In this document: piece by piece, positions 43,690-53,262 of the stretch | Layout: every line of letters starts with the position of its first letter | Numbering within the stretch: the first letter of the stretch is position 1 | NCBI GenBank assembly: GCA_002503215.1 | Contig: DARG01000020.1 | Span: 14,309 to 78,308 of the forward strand | Source: Candidatus Parvarchaeota archaeon UBA446 | GTDB taxonomy: Archaea > Nanobdellota > Nanobdellia > Parvarchaeales > Parvarchaeaceae | Direction: 5' to 3' | DNA length: 64,000 nucleotides | Notes under the pieces: model-generated | What the model saw: only the letters and a program-made list of their open reading frames with translations | What the model was told of the DNA's origin: nothing | Databases searched by the model: none | Program-made: the position numbers and the translations under genes

Positions 43690-44477
43690 TATTTCCTCAT
43701 GCTCTCTATTGCACTTTTTGTGCAAATTATTAATCTGCCCGGCTTACCTGCTTGTGAAACATCCTTTACACCTAAATCCTTAAAGCTCTTTACTACTGTA
43801 TTTAGATTTGAAAAAGCCTTTGAAGTCTTTTCTTCATTTCCCGTAACTATAACTAAAGATAATTTTCTTTTGTATTTTCTTCCTCTTAGTTTTCCTTTTC
43901 CGCTTCTTATCTTCTTATTCAGTACTCTATTTAGTTCATTTTCCAATCCGATTGCAGATAATAGTTTTATAGCGTCTTTAGTCTTTTTCAAGGTCTCTAA
44001 ATTTCCGTCTATAACGATTGGGAGCTCTTTTAAGCCACCAAGATTATGAAACTTTGACACTTCTTTTATGTTTGCAGATGCGGCTATACCCATTTTTATA
44101 GCCATTCTTTTCTCTTTCTTATTTATGCCTTTTACTAGTCTCTTTTCTGCTTGAGGTGGGTGAGCTTCTCTTCCTCCAACTGTATTTGGTGCAACCGCTC
44201 CTACATAATAGAAATTAGTACCTACCTTTGAAAGTGTTTTTCTTGGAGTCCTGTCAAGACCTCTTCCATAGCTTGTTTTATATGATCTTCTTCTCTTTGT
44301 AAGTCTTGCTACTTTTCTCTTACCTGCCATTGGATCCGTATATTTAAGTTGAAACCTCTCGGAATCTTCTGCCAAAAATGCTTTTTTAAGAGTCTGATAA
44401 TTCACAGGAGTATTAAATACTTCCGGCAATTCTATACTCCCACTCTCCTTTCCATCAATAGAAAAAACCTTTACCAT
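43689..44477 (-). CDS. rpl4: Ribosomal protein uL4
   Basis: 262 residues, archaeal length. The long tunnel loop holds 'RRRSYKTSYGRGLDRTPRKT', 'VGAVAPNTVGGREAHPPQAEK' and 'KKEKRMAIKMGIAASA'. The globular part has 'LPIVIDGNLETLKKTKDAI' and ends near 'KPGRLIICTKSAIESM'. One base separates it from uL3. Confidence 0.95.
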   Translation of the reverse strand: MVKVFSIDGKESGSIELPEVFNTPVNYQTLKKAFLAEDSERFQLKYTDPMAGKRKVARLTKRRRSYKTSYGRGLDRTPRKTLSKVGTNFYYVGAVAPNTVGGREAHPPQAEKRLVKGINKKEKRMAIKMGIAASANIKEVSKFHNLGGLKELPIVIDGNLETLKKTKDAIKLLSAIGLENELNRVLNKKIRSGKGKLRGRKYKRKLSLVIVTGNEEKTSKAFSNLNTVVKSFKDLGVKDVSQAGKPGRLIICTKSAIESMRK

Positions 44478-44478
44478 A

Positions 44479-45429
44479 TCACTTTAAAACTGTCACCTTT
44501 ACAGGTTCTGCTTTCTTTGTAGGCCGTATAGCTTTTCTCAGCATTATTAATCTGCTTGCGCTACCTGGCACAGATCCCTTTAAAATTATGGCGCTCCCTT
44601 TGACATTTCCATAGCGCTTATATCCGCTTGGGATATTAACTTCATCTGCGTCTTTTATAACTCTAAAAACGAATTTGTTATACTCAACTCTAGAATTGAA
44701 ACCAAGTCTACCGTGCTGAGGAACCGTAAACTGAACTTTAGCCATGCTTTCTGCGCCTAAGTTACCTGCCTTTCTTCTTGACTTACTTGCGTGAACAGGA
44801 TATATTTTTACACCATAACGCTTAACAGAACCGGTAAAGCCTTTACCTTTCGTTACTGAAGCCACATCTACAAAATTACCGTCTTTTATAACGGAAGAGG
44901 CTTCAATTTCTTTGCTTAATAGCTCCTTTCCGAGAGTTAACTTATCCTCCAAATTTCCGCCGATGCAGAGTTCAAAAACTTCTGGTTTTTTCTTAAGGTC
45001 TATCTTCCAAGGCTGTGTTGAAACGATAAGTCTTATGTCATCAAACTTACCTTTAAAATCGTCTACTGACTTATTATTCTCTTTGAATTTGACCTGTCTT
45101 GCTACAAATTTATTAATTCCACTTCCCCAGCTTTCACCTATTGAGGAACCTTTATTATAAAATCTAAGAGCACATACAAAAAGAGGCGGTGACTCAAGAA
45201 CGGTGGCGTTTGTTATTACTTCCATCTTAAATGTAGGCGAATTTTTATCAGAATCTATATAAGAAAGCTGTATCATACCTACTTTATAACCAGCAAAACC
45301 ACCTATCTCGTTCTTTTCTAGATTCTCTACTTTCCCAAAGGTATTATAAGGTCTTTTACTCTTTTTTATCGGGTAATACTGCATACTTCCCCTTCTTGGG
45401 GTGCTTTTCTTCGTTATTTGATGTCCCAT
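44479..45429 (-). CDS. rpl3: Ribosomal protein uL3, first gene of the ribosomal operon
   Basis: 316 residues. 'TPRRGSMQYYPIKKSKR' at the start, 'GFAGYKVGMIQLSYID', 'VASVTKGKGFTGSVKRYGVKIYPVHASKSRRKAGNLG' (in parts) and 'VPQHGRLGFNSRVEYNK' are typical archaeal uL3 elements; the central loop reaches the peptidyl transferase centre. A TATA box about 50 bases upstream heads the operon that runs through SecY. Confidence 0.95.
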   Translation of the reverse strand: MGHQITKKSTPRRGSMQYYPIKKSKRPYNTFGKVENLEKNEIGGFAGYKVGMIQLSYIDSDKNSPTFKMEVITNATVLESPPLFVCALRFYNKGSSIGESWGSGINKFVARQVKFKENNKSVDDFKGKFDDIRLIVSTQPWKIDLKKKPEVFELCIGGNLEDKLTLGKELLSKEIEASSVIKDGNFVDVASVTKGKGFTGSVKRYGVKIYPVHASKSRRKAGNLGAESMAKVQFTVPQHGRLGFNSRVEYNKFVFRVIKDADEVNIPSGYKRYGNVKGSAIILKGSVPGSASRLIMLRKAIRPTKKAEPVKVTVLK

Positions 45430-45473
45430 AAATTATAAACTACATGTTTTATTTACAGATATAGATTTTTTAA

Positions 45474-45483
45474 CTTTAAATAG
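45474..45483 (-). promoter_or_regulatory. TATA box of the uL3-SecY ribosomal operon
   Basis: CTATTTAAAG on the minus strand, about 45-54 bases before the uL3 ATG, in the only spacer upstream of the ribosomal genes. This implies a leader of roughly 25 bases. Confidence 0.45.
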
Positions 45484-45504
45484 CTTAACGTTTTTATCAA
45501 TTAT

Positions 45505-46848
45505 CTAAAACTTTATAATTCTTATGCTTTCAGTGGAGTTATCATTTGACAGCGCACTCGATATTAATATTGCTCTCTTTATTTTATGCTCTTTTGCTAT
45601 CTTTAAGATAGATTTCTGAGCCTCCTCTAAATCCTTTACAAGTATACCCTGTACATTTCTGCTGAAGAAAAACCTGGAAAAAGTGCTGCTTTTATCTGTA
45701 AAGGCTAACATCTCCAAAGGCACTTGATGCTTTGCCAAATAAAACGCGCTTCTACCTGACGATGTAAAAGTTATTATATTTTTTATTTTTGTGTTTATGG
45801 AAATATCTATAACTGCATTAAGTATAGCCTCATGCTCATCGTTTATTTTATATCTCTTAAATGAAACTGAATATTTATATTTTGATATTATTCTTCTTAG
45901 CATTTTTAATGCTTTTAAAGGATACACTCCTATGGCTGTTTCTTCTGATAACATTACTGCATCCGTACCTTCACTTATTGCTGTAAAAACGTCATCTGCT
46001 TCTGCTCTAGTTGGTATAACGTTATTGGTCATTGATTCCAACATCTGAGTAGCGGTTATTACCGGTTTGTTATTTTCATTGCATATAGAAATGAGTCTTT
46101 TTTGTATTTCTGGCAAATCAGCTATATCTATATTTAACCCAAGATCCCCTCTTGCCACCATAACTACATCTATTAATTTTACTATTTCATTGAAATTTTT
46201 CACGGCTTCTGGTCGTTCTATCTTCGCTATAAGTGTGCTGTTTTCTCCCGCTATCTTTCTAGCAGAAGTAATGTCTTTTGCGCTTGCTATAAATGACAAA
46301 GCAAAAGTGTCTATTCCCAAACTTAATCCTAGCTTTATTCCTGCCTCGTCTTTTTTTGTCGGATACTTTCCGGGATAAGATATCCCTTTGAAATTTATAC
46401 TCTGTTCGTTTAGAAGAGTACCGCTGTTGACGGCCTTTGCAATCAAAAGTCCCATCTCTTTCCTTATGGGTTTAAACTCTAATTTTCCATCGGATACTAA
46501 AAGTTTATTATTTAACTTTATACTTTTTATTATTTCTTCTGATACTTCTATCTGCCCATTTTTTCCAAAAGTATATTCTGTTCCTTCTTTTATTATAAGT
46601 TTATCATTGTGAACCTTGCCTGTTCTTAATTTTGGCCCTGGAAGATCAAAAAAGATAAGTACTTTCCTATTTGTATCTGATTCTGCCTGTCTTAGATTCG
46701 CTACTGCTTTTTTAAAATATGCCTCATCGCCATGCGAGAGATTAAACCTGAATATATCGACGCCTTCTAGTATCAATTGTTTAAGCATTTTATAAGAATC
46801 ACAGGCAGGCCCTACTGTTATAATCGTTTTTACAGTTTTTAAAACCAT
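45505..46848 (-). CDS. pyk: Pyruvate kinase
   Basis: 447 residues. Signatures include 'TVGPACDS', 'EGVDIFRFNLSHGD', 'FFDLPGPKLRTGK', the catalytic Lys in 'TLIAKIERPEAV', 'VMVARGDLGLNI' and 'KPVITATQMLESMTNNVIPTRAEADDVFTAI' (in parts). It converts phosphoenolpyruvate + ADP to pyruvate + ATP, the last step of glycolysis. With the acyl-CoA synthetase at 1-807 it suggests substrate-level ATP formation. The C-terminal domain is short, with no extra PEP-utiliser domain. It starts about 30 bases after the 1236-aa surface protein gene, on the same strand. Confidence 0.94.
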   Translation of the reverse strand: MVLKTVKTIITVGPACDSYKMLKQLILEGVDIFRFNLSHGDEAYFKKAVANLRQAESDTNRKVLIFFDLPGPKLRTGKVHNDKLIIKEGTEYTFGKNGQIEVSEEIIKSIKLNNKLLVSDGKLEFKPIRKEMGLLIAKAVNSGTLLNEQSINFKGISYPGKYPTKKDEAGIKLGLSLGIDTFALSFIASAKDITSARKIAGENSTLIAKIERPEAVKNFNEIVKLIDVVMVARGDLGLNIDIADLPEIQKRLISICNENNKPVITATQMLESMTNNVIPTRAEADDVFTAISEGTDAVMLSEETAIGVYPLKALKMLRRIISKYKYSVSFKRYKINDEHEAILNAVIDISINTKIKNIITFTSSGRSAFYLAKHQVPLEMLAFTDKSSTFSRFFFSRNVQGILVKDLEEAQKSILKIAKEHKIKRAILISSALSNDNSTESIRIIKF

Positions 46849-46879
46849 AATGTATAAAAGAATTTAAAGGATTTATAGT

Positions 46880-49800
46880 TTAATTTGGATTTCCATTTAT
46901 ATAACCTGAAGTTTCTACTGGCATTATACCGTTTGGAGGGTATGCTCTTACAACTGCCCATTGTATATATTGGTAAGTGTATCCTCCTCCTGATCCAGCG
47001 GCTATCATCATAGTAGGATAATTAAATACTGAAGGAATAACACCTTCCATATTTATTGGGATATTCAAACTACTAAATTCGGATACAGGATATACTTCAC
47101 TAAAATTGAACGCTCCTGCCTCTGCAAAAGTACTATTGACTATTGTTAGTCTTTCAATGTAATTTTGTGGAGTTATGCTGGGAAGATTATTTACTGTCGA
47201 GATTATTTTATCATTTACATTATCCAATATAGCAGGTATATACTTACCGGAGCAGTTCATCCCTACTTCCTCCAGCATAAGCATTACTGAATCTCCCAAA
47301 GCCAAATTACCTCCTCCACATGTTACTACGGGCGGACCTGTCAACGAGCTAGGATTCCCAAACAGTGATAATATCTCCCCATCTGAAGGACCTTCACTAA
47401 ACTTCCAAGAATATTCTGCTATCACAGGTTCTTCTACTAAGGGATTTGGAGGAGTGATATGCGTCCCTTCACCGCCAGTGTCATTTATCATCTCTATACC
47501 CTCGTTTGTAGCTAATGGTGTGAAACTGCCGGAAGTCACTGCCTCGGTCCATCCGTCAAAACCCATTCCATTTACGAAGTTTCCATACTCCAAAAAAACG
47601 TTTTTACCATTATCATATTCTCCATATGTAGAAGATAACTGAGGGGCTTCTCCGTCATTTGTATTATTAAACAAACTTACATTAGGAAGTGAAAATCCAA
47701 CGAAAACTATATACGATTCTCTAGGCTGTATACTGCCAGTCTTAATCCAGTAATTTGTAGAAGTACTAGCAGAGGACACCCCTTTAAACTGTATACTTCC
47801 AGTAACAGTAGGAGCGTTGTGTCCGTTCTGTTGACTGACGTTTCCTGATAGTAAATACCATGCAATCAAACCAGAATTAGTTAGAGGAGAAGCTGCTAAT
47901 CCTTTATCATAAAGTGAAGCCACTTTTGAAGGTGTAAACACTTGATTGTAGAACTGCACGTTTGATATAGAGCCTATAAAATTATATTCTGGTGAACTGG
48001 TATCTGTGCCAACCCATCCGGAATGGCCTGTCCCTATGGACCAATAAGTTGGACTACATGCTTGTGGAGTTCCACTCGCAGATGCTATTTCATTTCCATT
48101 TACATAAAGTATTTGTTCCGTTGGAGTTTGTGTTATCGTTACTTCTGTCCATTTACCATTTGCAACAAAGTAATTTGTATCGAAAGGTTCGCTACCTATC
48201 CAATCTCCTCCCGCTATATCACCATTTTTATTTACAAATATAGTTGGAGAATAACATCCCGAACTTCCGGGATTAGCACTGTTACCATTACCTATTATAA
48301 CACCTTGGCCAGTTGTTTTGAACCATACACTTATAGTGAAAGAGGTTCCCATATTGTAAGGATAGTTCTCGGGAAGAACCGCGTAAGCACTGCCATTAAA
48401 GTATGCTATATCTCCAGATTGAAGCCATGAAGATATAGTACTTCCGCTCGGAGAAAAGAATTCAACGTTATTTAAGCTGCTATTCTCAAAATTTTTATAT
48501 AAAAATGAGTCTATAGATAGATTTTGCTGAAAAACTGAGGGAGTAGCTACATTCTGTTGGTTAGTTATTGAGACTGGGACAAAGTTAGTTATTCCTTTTG
48601 GTATAGCAGCTACAGCCTCCCAGTATGTTTGATTAGCCAAGTTTGATTGATTCGAAAAAACAGTTATGTTATATAAACCGGGCGACATTGGTTTTTGATA
48701 TGACAAGCTAGCAGAACCCAATTGAGACACTATGGTTCCATTTATCATTAAACCTATGTGACTGCTTTTTATTCCAAAAGCCGTTATGTTCATTGTTGTA
48801 CTGTCTGCTATCCCATTATTTCCGTCTTTAACACCATTTACAAAAACAACTATTTGAGGTTGTACACTTCCAATGGTTACAGAAGGCATTACCCCATTTG
48901 GAGGATAAGCACGCGTGCGAATCCATTGATAAAATGAATTAACTGCAGCCCCACCACCTGTCGAATAATCACTAAGTGATATATATAGAGGTTTTGGAGG
49001 TACATCTGTAGTAGTTGTACTAACAGAGCCGTCGTTTACATATGTTCCTACTGTTGAATCGGAAACGAACACGGAATAGATATTAAGATTACTATTTGAG
49101 GATATAGAATTAAGATATGTATAAGCTCCATTTAGAACAGACATTGCTTGGATTATATTACCTACATTATCTTTTCCAGCACTCCAACCAACAATGGTAT
49201 CTCCAGAACTACCACCGTTATCCCATACCTGATATACTGAGTTTGAAATACTTGCACCTATAAGACCCCTCTCGTTGGTTGTGCTCTCATCGCCTTGATT
49301 GATTAAACCTTGAAGAATAATGTTATTACCTACTACTGCGTTAACTGAATTGACGTAAGCACCGCCTGCAGCTGCTCCGCTAGGCAGTGAAATTGTTAAA
49401 CCATCATCAACTTTTATGCTATATGATGACGTAGAAGAACTTGTCCACTGTGAACTTAATGCAGTTCCTGCGAAATTATCATAGAAGTTGAATACATTTG
49501 CTCCATCGTCGTATTCTGCATATGTACTAGATAACTGAGGGGCTTCACCGTCATTTGTCGTATTAAAAAGGTTAGTTGATTTTGAAGCAAAACCAAGGTA
49601 TACTGTCTCGGAAGAATGTGCAAGTATCCCGGAAATTTTGAGCCAATATATCGTACTTGCAGCCGTATTTGAATTCCCAGATTCCAACCATGAATTTATT
49701 ACTGTGCCGTTTGGATAAAAGAATTCTACATTTGAAAGGTTAGATGCTTCATATTGCTGATACTCTGCTGAGTCTATAACAACCTTCTGCTGGAAAGGCG

Positions 49801-50590
49801 AAACCGTTGGAGCATTCTGGCTGTTAGTTATAGTCAAAGGCACATAATTTATTATATTACTTGGAACAACCAAGAGTTCCTGCGGAAGGAAACATGAAGG
49901 ACTTATTATTCCCAATGAACTTACATATATCTCTGCGACTGAATTTGGAAGAAATTGCCCAGATGAGGGGGATATGCTACCAGAGTAATAACCTGAAATA
50001 GTAGTTTCATTTTGTTCTGCGATTATCTTATCGTTATTATAAATTATAAGTGTGAAATTTACATTTCCCACTAGATTGTCTGACCCGTCCAAAAAAGAAA
50101 CATTATAGAAGATGCTAGATGGATTATAAATATAAGACGTGGAGATGTAAGAGATTGGAAGATTTACGCTTAGCTGAGCTTCTGTAATGCCATTAACTTT
50201 TACAGACTTAACATACGCAGTGTATGTGCCGGGATTTATTGGAAGAACTCCTGTTGTGTACATTTGCAAGGATTGAGATGCTTCTTTGCCAGCATAATTC
50301 AATGATAATGATGTATTGCATATTGATGAAGTTAAATCTAACCCTGAAGATGTGAAAGTGAATTGCTGTATTGATCCTATCCCGCTGTTAGAAACCGCAT
50401 TTACGGCATTTGATATACTGGTTGCTGCCAACTGAAGATTTTGCACAGATCCTGCGGAGTTATAACCAACTTGATAATAAATCGCATAGGAAATTGCAGC
50501 CACAAGAATAAATATACCTATACCCATAACTAAGAGGTATTCTAACGATGACTGACTTTTTAAACTAATTTGCATAGGACTTTTTTTCAT
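46880..50590 (-). CDS. Pilin-like giant protein (1236 aa) with two DUF2341 modules and a nested LamG domain
   Basis: The N-terminus has a basic stretch, then 'LKSQSSLEYLLVMGIGIFIL', a clear class III (type IV pilin-like) signal with 'QSSLEYL', then a hydrophobic helix and 'GSVQNLQLAATSISNAVNAV' typical of archaeal pilins. DUF2341-like module 1 covers about residues 243-375 and module 2 about 663-1010. In module 2 a concanavalin/LamG-like domain (about 720-930; 'TSFTISVWFKTTGQGVIIGNG', 'LYVNGNEIAS', 'GSISNVQFYNQVFTPSKVASLYDKG') is inserted. Each module ends with a 'YPPNGxMP' sequence. It is likely a pilus-tip or surface adhesin binding carbohydrate. It overlaps tmk by 26 bases. Confidence 0.85.
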   Translation of the reverse strand: MKKSPMQISLKSQSSLEYLLVMGIGIFILVAAISYAIYYQVGYNSAGSVQNLQLAATSISNAVNAVSNSGIGSIQQFTFTSSGLDLTSSICNTSLSLNYAGKEASQSLQMYTTGVLPINPGTYTAYVKSVKVNGITEAQLSVNLPISYISTSYIYNPSSIFYNVSFLDGSDNLVGNVNFTLIIYNNDKIIAEQNETTISGYYSGSISPSSGQFLPNSVAEIYVSSLGIISPSCFLPQELLVVPSNIINYVPLTITNSQNAPTVSPFQQKVVIDSAEYQQYEASNLSNVEFFYPNGTVINSWLESGNSNTAASTIYWLKISGILAHSSETVYLGFASKSTNLFNTTNDGEAPQLSSTYAEYDDGANVFNFYDNFAGTALSSQWTSSSTSSYSIKVDDGLTISLPSGAAAGGAYVNSVNAVVGNNIILQGLINQGDESTTNERGLIGASISNSVYQVWDNGGSSGDTIVGWSAGKDNVGNIIQAMSVLNGAYTYLNSISSNSNLNIYSVFVSDSTVGTYVNDGSVSTTTTDVPPKPLYISLSDYSTGGGAAVNSFYQWIRTRAYPPNGVMPSVTIGSVQPQIVVFVNGVKDGNNGIADSTTMNITAFGIKSSHIGLMINGTIVSQLGSASLSYQKPMSPGLYNITVFSNQSNLANQTYWEAVAAIPKGITNFVPVSITNQQNVATPSVFQQNLSIDSFLYKNFENSSLNNVEFFSPSGSTISSWLQSGDIAYFNGSAYAVLPENYPYNMGTSFTISVWFKTTGQGVIIGNGNSANPGSSGCYSPTIFVNKNGDIAGGDWIGSEPFDTNYFVANGKWTEVTITQTPTEQILYVNGNEIASASGTPQACSPTYWSIGTGHSGWVGTDTSSPEYNFIGSISNVQFYNQVFTPSKVASLYDKGLAASPLTNSGLIAWYLLSGNVSQQNGHNAPTVTGSIQFKGVSSASTSTNYWIKTGSIQPRESYIVFVGFSLPNVSLFNNTNDGEAPQLSSTYGEYDNGKNVFLEYGNFVNGMGFDGWTEAVTSGSFTPLATNEGIEMINDTGGEGTHITPPNPLVEEPVIAEYSWKFSEGPSDGEILSLFGNPSSLTGPPVVTCGGGNLALGDSVMLMLEEVGMNCSGKYIPAILDNVNDKIISTVNNLPSITPQNYIERLTIVNSTFAEAGAFNFSEVYPVSEFSSLNIPINMEGVIPSVFNYPTMMIAAGSGGGYTYQYIQWAVVRAYPPNGIMPVETSGYINGNPN
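47770..48415 (-). other. LamG-like domain inserted inside the second DUF2341 module
   Basis: The first module runs 'SWLESG' directly into 'STIYWLKISGIL'. In the second module 'SWLQSG' and 'STNYWIKTGSI' are separated by about 215 residues that form the LamG-like domain. Position is approximate to a few codons. LamG domains bind carbohydrates or glycoproteins. Confidence 0.7.
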
Positions 50591-51182
50591 TTATATTTAA
50601 GAATTTGTCCACTATCTTATTTATCTTTTGACTTACTTCGGATACGCTGCCATTTGCATCGACTTTTTTCAGATGGAACTCCTTAGATATTGAAATGTAA
50701 GCCTGCCTTACTTTGGATATTTTCTGAATAGTATCAAAAAGCTGTATACCGTCCTGTTTTGGCATTCTAGACAGAGAAACCTTAGGATCTAGATCTAGAT
50801 ATATCCCAAGATCAGGTTTACGAAAGTTTATGTTCACAGATCTTAACCATTTATAATTTATTCCCGACACAAAACCATATGCGAGAGTTGAAAAAAAGTA
50901 TCTGTCACATATCACAGTAAGGCCTTTTGACATCATGGGCTCTATCTCTGTTTCTATATGGTGTGCTCTGTCAGCGCAGAAAAGCAGTTGTAATGCTCTA
51001 CCTGATATATTAATCTCTTTATTTAAAGCTGCTTTTGAAAGTCCACCCAATATACCGTTTGTAGGTTCTTTAGTAAGCACAACTTTTAAACCATTCTCTC
51101 TTAGATGCTGTGTAAGCAATGTAGATTGAGTTCCTTTTCCTGCGTTGTCTATACCTTCTATAACTATAAACTTCCCATTCAT
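50565..51182 (-). CDS. tmk: Thymidylate kinase (copy 1)
   Basis: 205 residues. P-loop 'IEGIDNAGKGTQ' (residues 8-19), 'TKEPTNG' as the family's 'TREPGGT', 'LLFCADRAHHIETEIEPMM' and 'CDRYFFSTLAYG' are all present, so dTMP phosphorylation to dTDP is expected. The start lies two bases after the stop of the second kinase copy, and its end overlaps the pilin-like gene by 26 bases. Confidence 0.88.
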   Translation of the reverse strand: MNGKFIVIEGIDNAGKGTQSTLLTQHLRENGLKVVLTKEPTNGILGGLSKAALNKEINISGRALQLLFCADRAHHIETEIEPMMSKGLTVICDRYFFSTLAYGFVSGINYKWLRSVNINFRKPDLGIYLDLDPKVSLSRMPKQDGIQLFDTIQKISKVRQAYISISKEFHLKKVDANGSVSEVSQKINKIVDKFLNINEKKSYAN

Positions 51183-51184
51183 AT

Positions 51185-51793
51185 CTAATCTATACTTTTG
51201 ATAATTAAATCGTTTATTTCTTCTATTTTAAGATTTCCGTCTATTCTTTTCCATTTTTTAGAATAAAAATTCTCTTCCATTAATTTTTTGTAATATAATG
51301 ATACGTTTTGAAGAAAAACTTTGTTGCTTTCAAATTTATCTACGTCTAATTTACCTTTTTGTTTTTCTTTTCTGCTCATAGAAACATCAACTGGAACATC
51401 TATAAAGAATGTAATTTCTGGCACAGGCATATCGAAAAGTTTTATTATTTTCTTGCAGTTGTCATAATCAAAACCTCCTGCTGACTGGTAAGCTATAGTC
51501 GAAAAAAAGAACCTGTCTATTATTATGTAATTCCCAGATTTTAATTCATTTATCATCTTTTCTCTATCTTTTACCATGTCTATTAAGTAAAGCATGAAAA
51601 GCTCATCGACTTTGATTTTTATCTCTTTATACAAAAAGGATTTTATCCTAGCACCATATACAGATGAATAATCCGGATATGAATATGAAGAAACTGTTAT
51701 GCCATTACTTTCAAGCTTTTCTTTTAATAACTTAGACTGTGTAGCCTTGCCTGCGCCGTCTATCCCTTCTATGACAATTATTTTTCCTACCAT
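51185..51793 (-). CDS. Thymidylate kinase-like protein (copy 2)
   Basis: 202 residues. P-loop 'IEGIDGAGKATQ', 'YSYPDYSSVYG' where dTMP kinases have the 'FPxxxxxxG' loop, and 'IDRFFFSTIAYQ'. It lacks the 'EPGGT'-like segment and the 'ADRAxH' box is 'LYLIDMVKDREKM', so it is a divergent paralogue of the neighbouring kinase, not a recent copy. It may act on a different nucleoside monophosphate. It abuts the DP1 stop at 51793/51794. Confidence 0.8.
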   Translation of the reverse strand: MVGKIIVIEGIDGAGKATQSKLLKEKLESNGITVSSYSYPDYSSVYGARIKSFLYKEIKIKVDELFMLYLIDMVKDREKMINELKSGNYIIIDRFFFSTIAYQSAGGFDYDNCKKIIKLFDMPVPEITFFIDVPVDVSMSRKEKQKGKLDVDKFESNKVFLQNVSLYYKKLMEENFYSKKWKRIDGNLKIEEINDLIIKSID

Positions 51794-53230
51794 TTAAACC
51801 TCCTTTATCCCTTTTTTATATATTTGCACTTTATCTCCTAAAAAGTCAAGTATTTGAAAACTTTTATCACGAATATTAACTATTGGCACTTTTGCGATGT
51901 CTGGAACCATGCCATATTTCTTTTGGTATGAAGTTTGACGCTGCCAGCAGGAGGAATTTACAAGGATTGTACCTTTGTATGTTGATACTAGTGTTTTATG
52001 TATATGTCCAGTAGCAAATATATCGGGCGTTTCGTCTATAACTAGATAATCTTTTGGTAAAGGAAGTATTTGTGTTGAACCATGTGAAGGTGCTAAATGC
52101 CTGGATTTAAGCATTATTTTCATTATATTTTCTATGTCATCTGGGTCCATTTTACTATATTTAGGAATTTTATTTGCGTAGTAAGTTATACTAAAACCAT
52201 GATAAGCTAATAAGTTTGTTTTTGATTTACCTACACATAGATTAACCTGATAAGGGTTCGAAAGAAACGTGGCGTTTTTAAGTTTATACAAACTGTCTGC
52301 AAAGTTATGATCCAGTTTAGGCTGCGGTTCAGCTATATGGGTAGCATCGTGATTACCTGGAGATATCAATATTTTTATATTCTTAGGTATCCTCCCCAAG
52401 TATTCGTACAATTTGCTATACTGGCCTTTAAGGTCCTTTATATCTAGTTCTTTCTCCTGATTAGGATATACCCCTATGCCGTCTATAAGATCTCCGTTCA
52501 AAACAATAAACTTTACAAGCTTTGCTATACTAGAATATTCCGGTATTTCTCCGTTTATCCATTTTATAAATCTTTCAAATGCATCACCTACAAAGAGTTT
52601 AGATCCAACATGTATGTCAGAAAGGAAAAGTATAAACGAGTCGTCTATTTCTTGGGTTACTTTGTCTTTTATTTGTATGTCGGGAAAGCCTATATTCTTA
52701 GAGAATATAGCATCGTTGTATTTTCTGCCAGATATAGAAATTACTTGATCTTCAAGTATTTCGTGGTTCTGATCTGATATTATAGTTTTGTATGTACCTG
52801 TATTATCGTCTATGTCTAGTATCATATATTTTTTAACTGGGCTTATGGAAACGGAAGACACCATTGCTATGGTTTTAACTTCAGAACTTTGTGGCATGTT
52901 TTTTATATTTGATAAAGACATCAACCCGCTTTTATCCTTAAGCATTAACATGTTTTTTATTCTTGAGAACCTGTCGTTAAAGTAATTTACCCAGTTTATT
53001 GGTTTTGATTCGGATAGTTCACCATCATAGCTTTTTATTATTTCTATAGAAGAATCCGAATAAGCCTCTCCACTATATATATTATGAAATGTATCCAAAT
53101 CTAAAAATGTTATTTTCTTTTCCTTTAATGAGGTTATTATAGAGTCTAAATCAGCTATCTCCAAGTCTTTTATTGAGGAGTCTACCAATATACCATTTGA
53201 AAATAATTTGTTAAGTTGCTCCTCATCCAT
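51794..53230 (-). CDS. polB: DNA polymerase D small subunit DP1 (3'-5' exonuclease)
   Basis: 478 residues; most DP1 proteins are 600 or more, mainly because of a long N-terminal region. An OB-fold part ('TIAMVSSVSISPVKKYMILDIDDNTGTYKTII' in parts) precedes the calcineurin-like exonuclease with 'LSDIHVGSKLF', 'NGDLIDGIG', 'SPGNHDATH' and 'GHIHKTLV', which hold the metal ligands. It proofreads for the archaeal replicase PolD; the large subunit is not in this window. First gene of a transcript with both thymidylate kinases, which links dTTP supply to replication. Confidence 0.92.
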   Translation of the reverse strand: MDEEQLNKLFSNGILVDSSIKDLEIADLDSIITSLKEKKITFLDLDTFHNIYSGEAYSDSSIEIIKSYDGELSESKPINWVNYFNDRFSRIKNMLMLKDKSGLMSLSNIKNMPQSSEVKTIAMVSSVSISPVKKYMILDIDDNTGTYKTIISDQNHEILEDQVISISGRKYNDAIFSKNIGFPDIQIKDKVTQEIDDSFILFLSDIHVGSKLFVGDAFERFIKWINGEIPEYSSIAKLVKFIVLNGDLIDGIGVYPNQEKELDIKDLKGQYSKLYEYLGRIPKNIKILISPGNHDATHIAEPQPKLDHNFADSLYKLKNATFLSNPYQVNLCVGKSKTNLLAYHGFSITYYANKIPKYSKMDPDDIENIMKIMLKSRHLAPSHGSTQILPLPKDYLVIDETPDIFATGHIHKTLVSTYKGTILVNSSCWQRQTSYQKKYGMVPDIAKVPIVNIRDKSFQILDFLGDKVQIYKKGIKEV

Positions 53231-53262
53231 ACAGTTCAGCCAATACTACTTTATTAACCACA

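Noticed and set aside
43690-43725. Upstream ATG giving a 99-aa uL23
   Set aside because: The ATG at 43689 overlaps the uL4 stop (TAATG) and gives the usual uL23 length; the longer form would lie deep in uL4.
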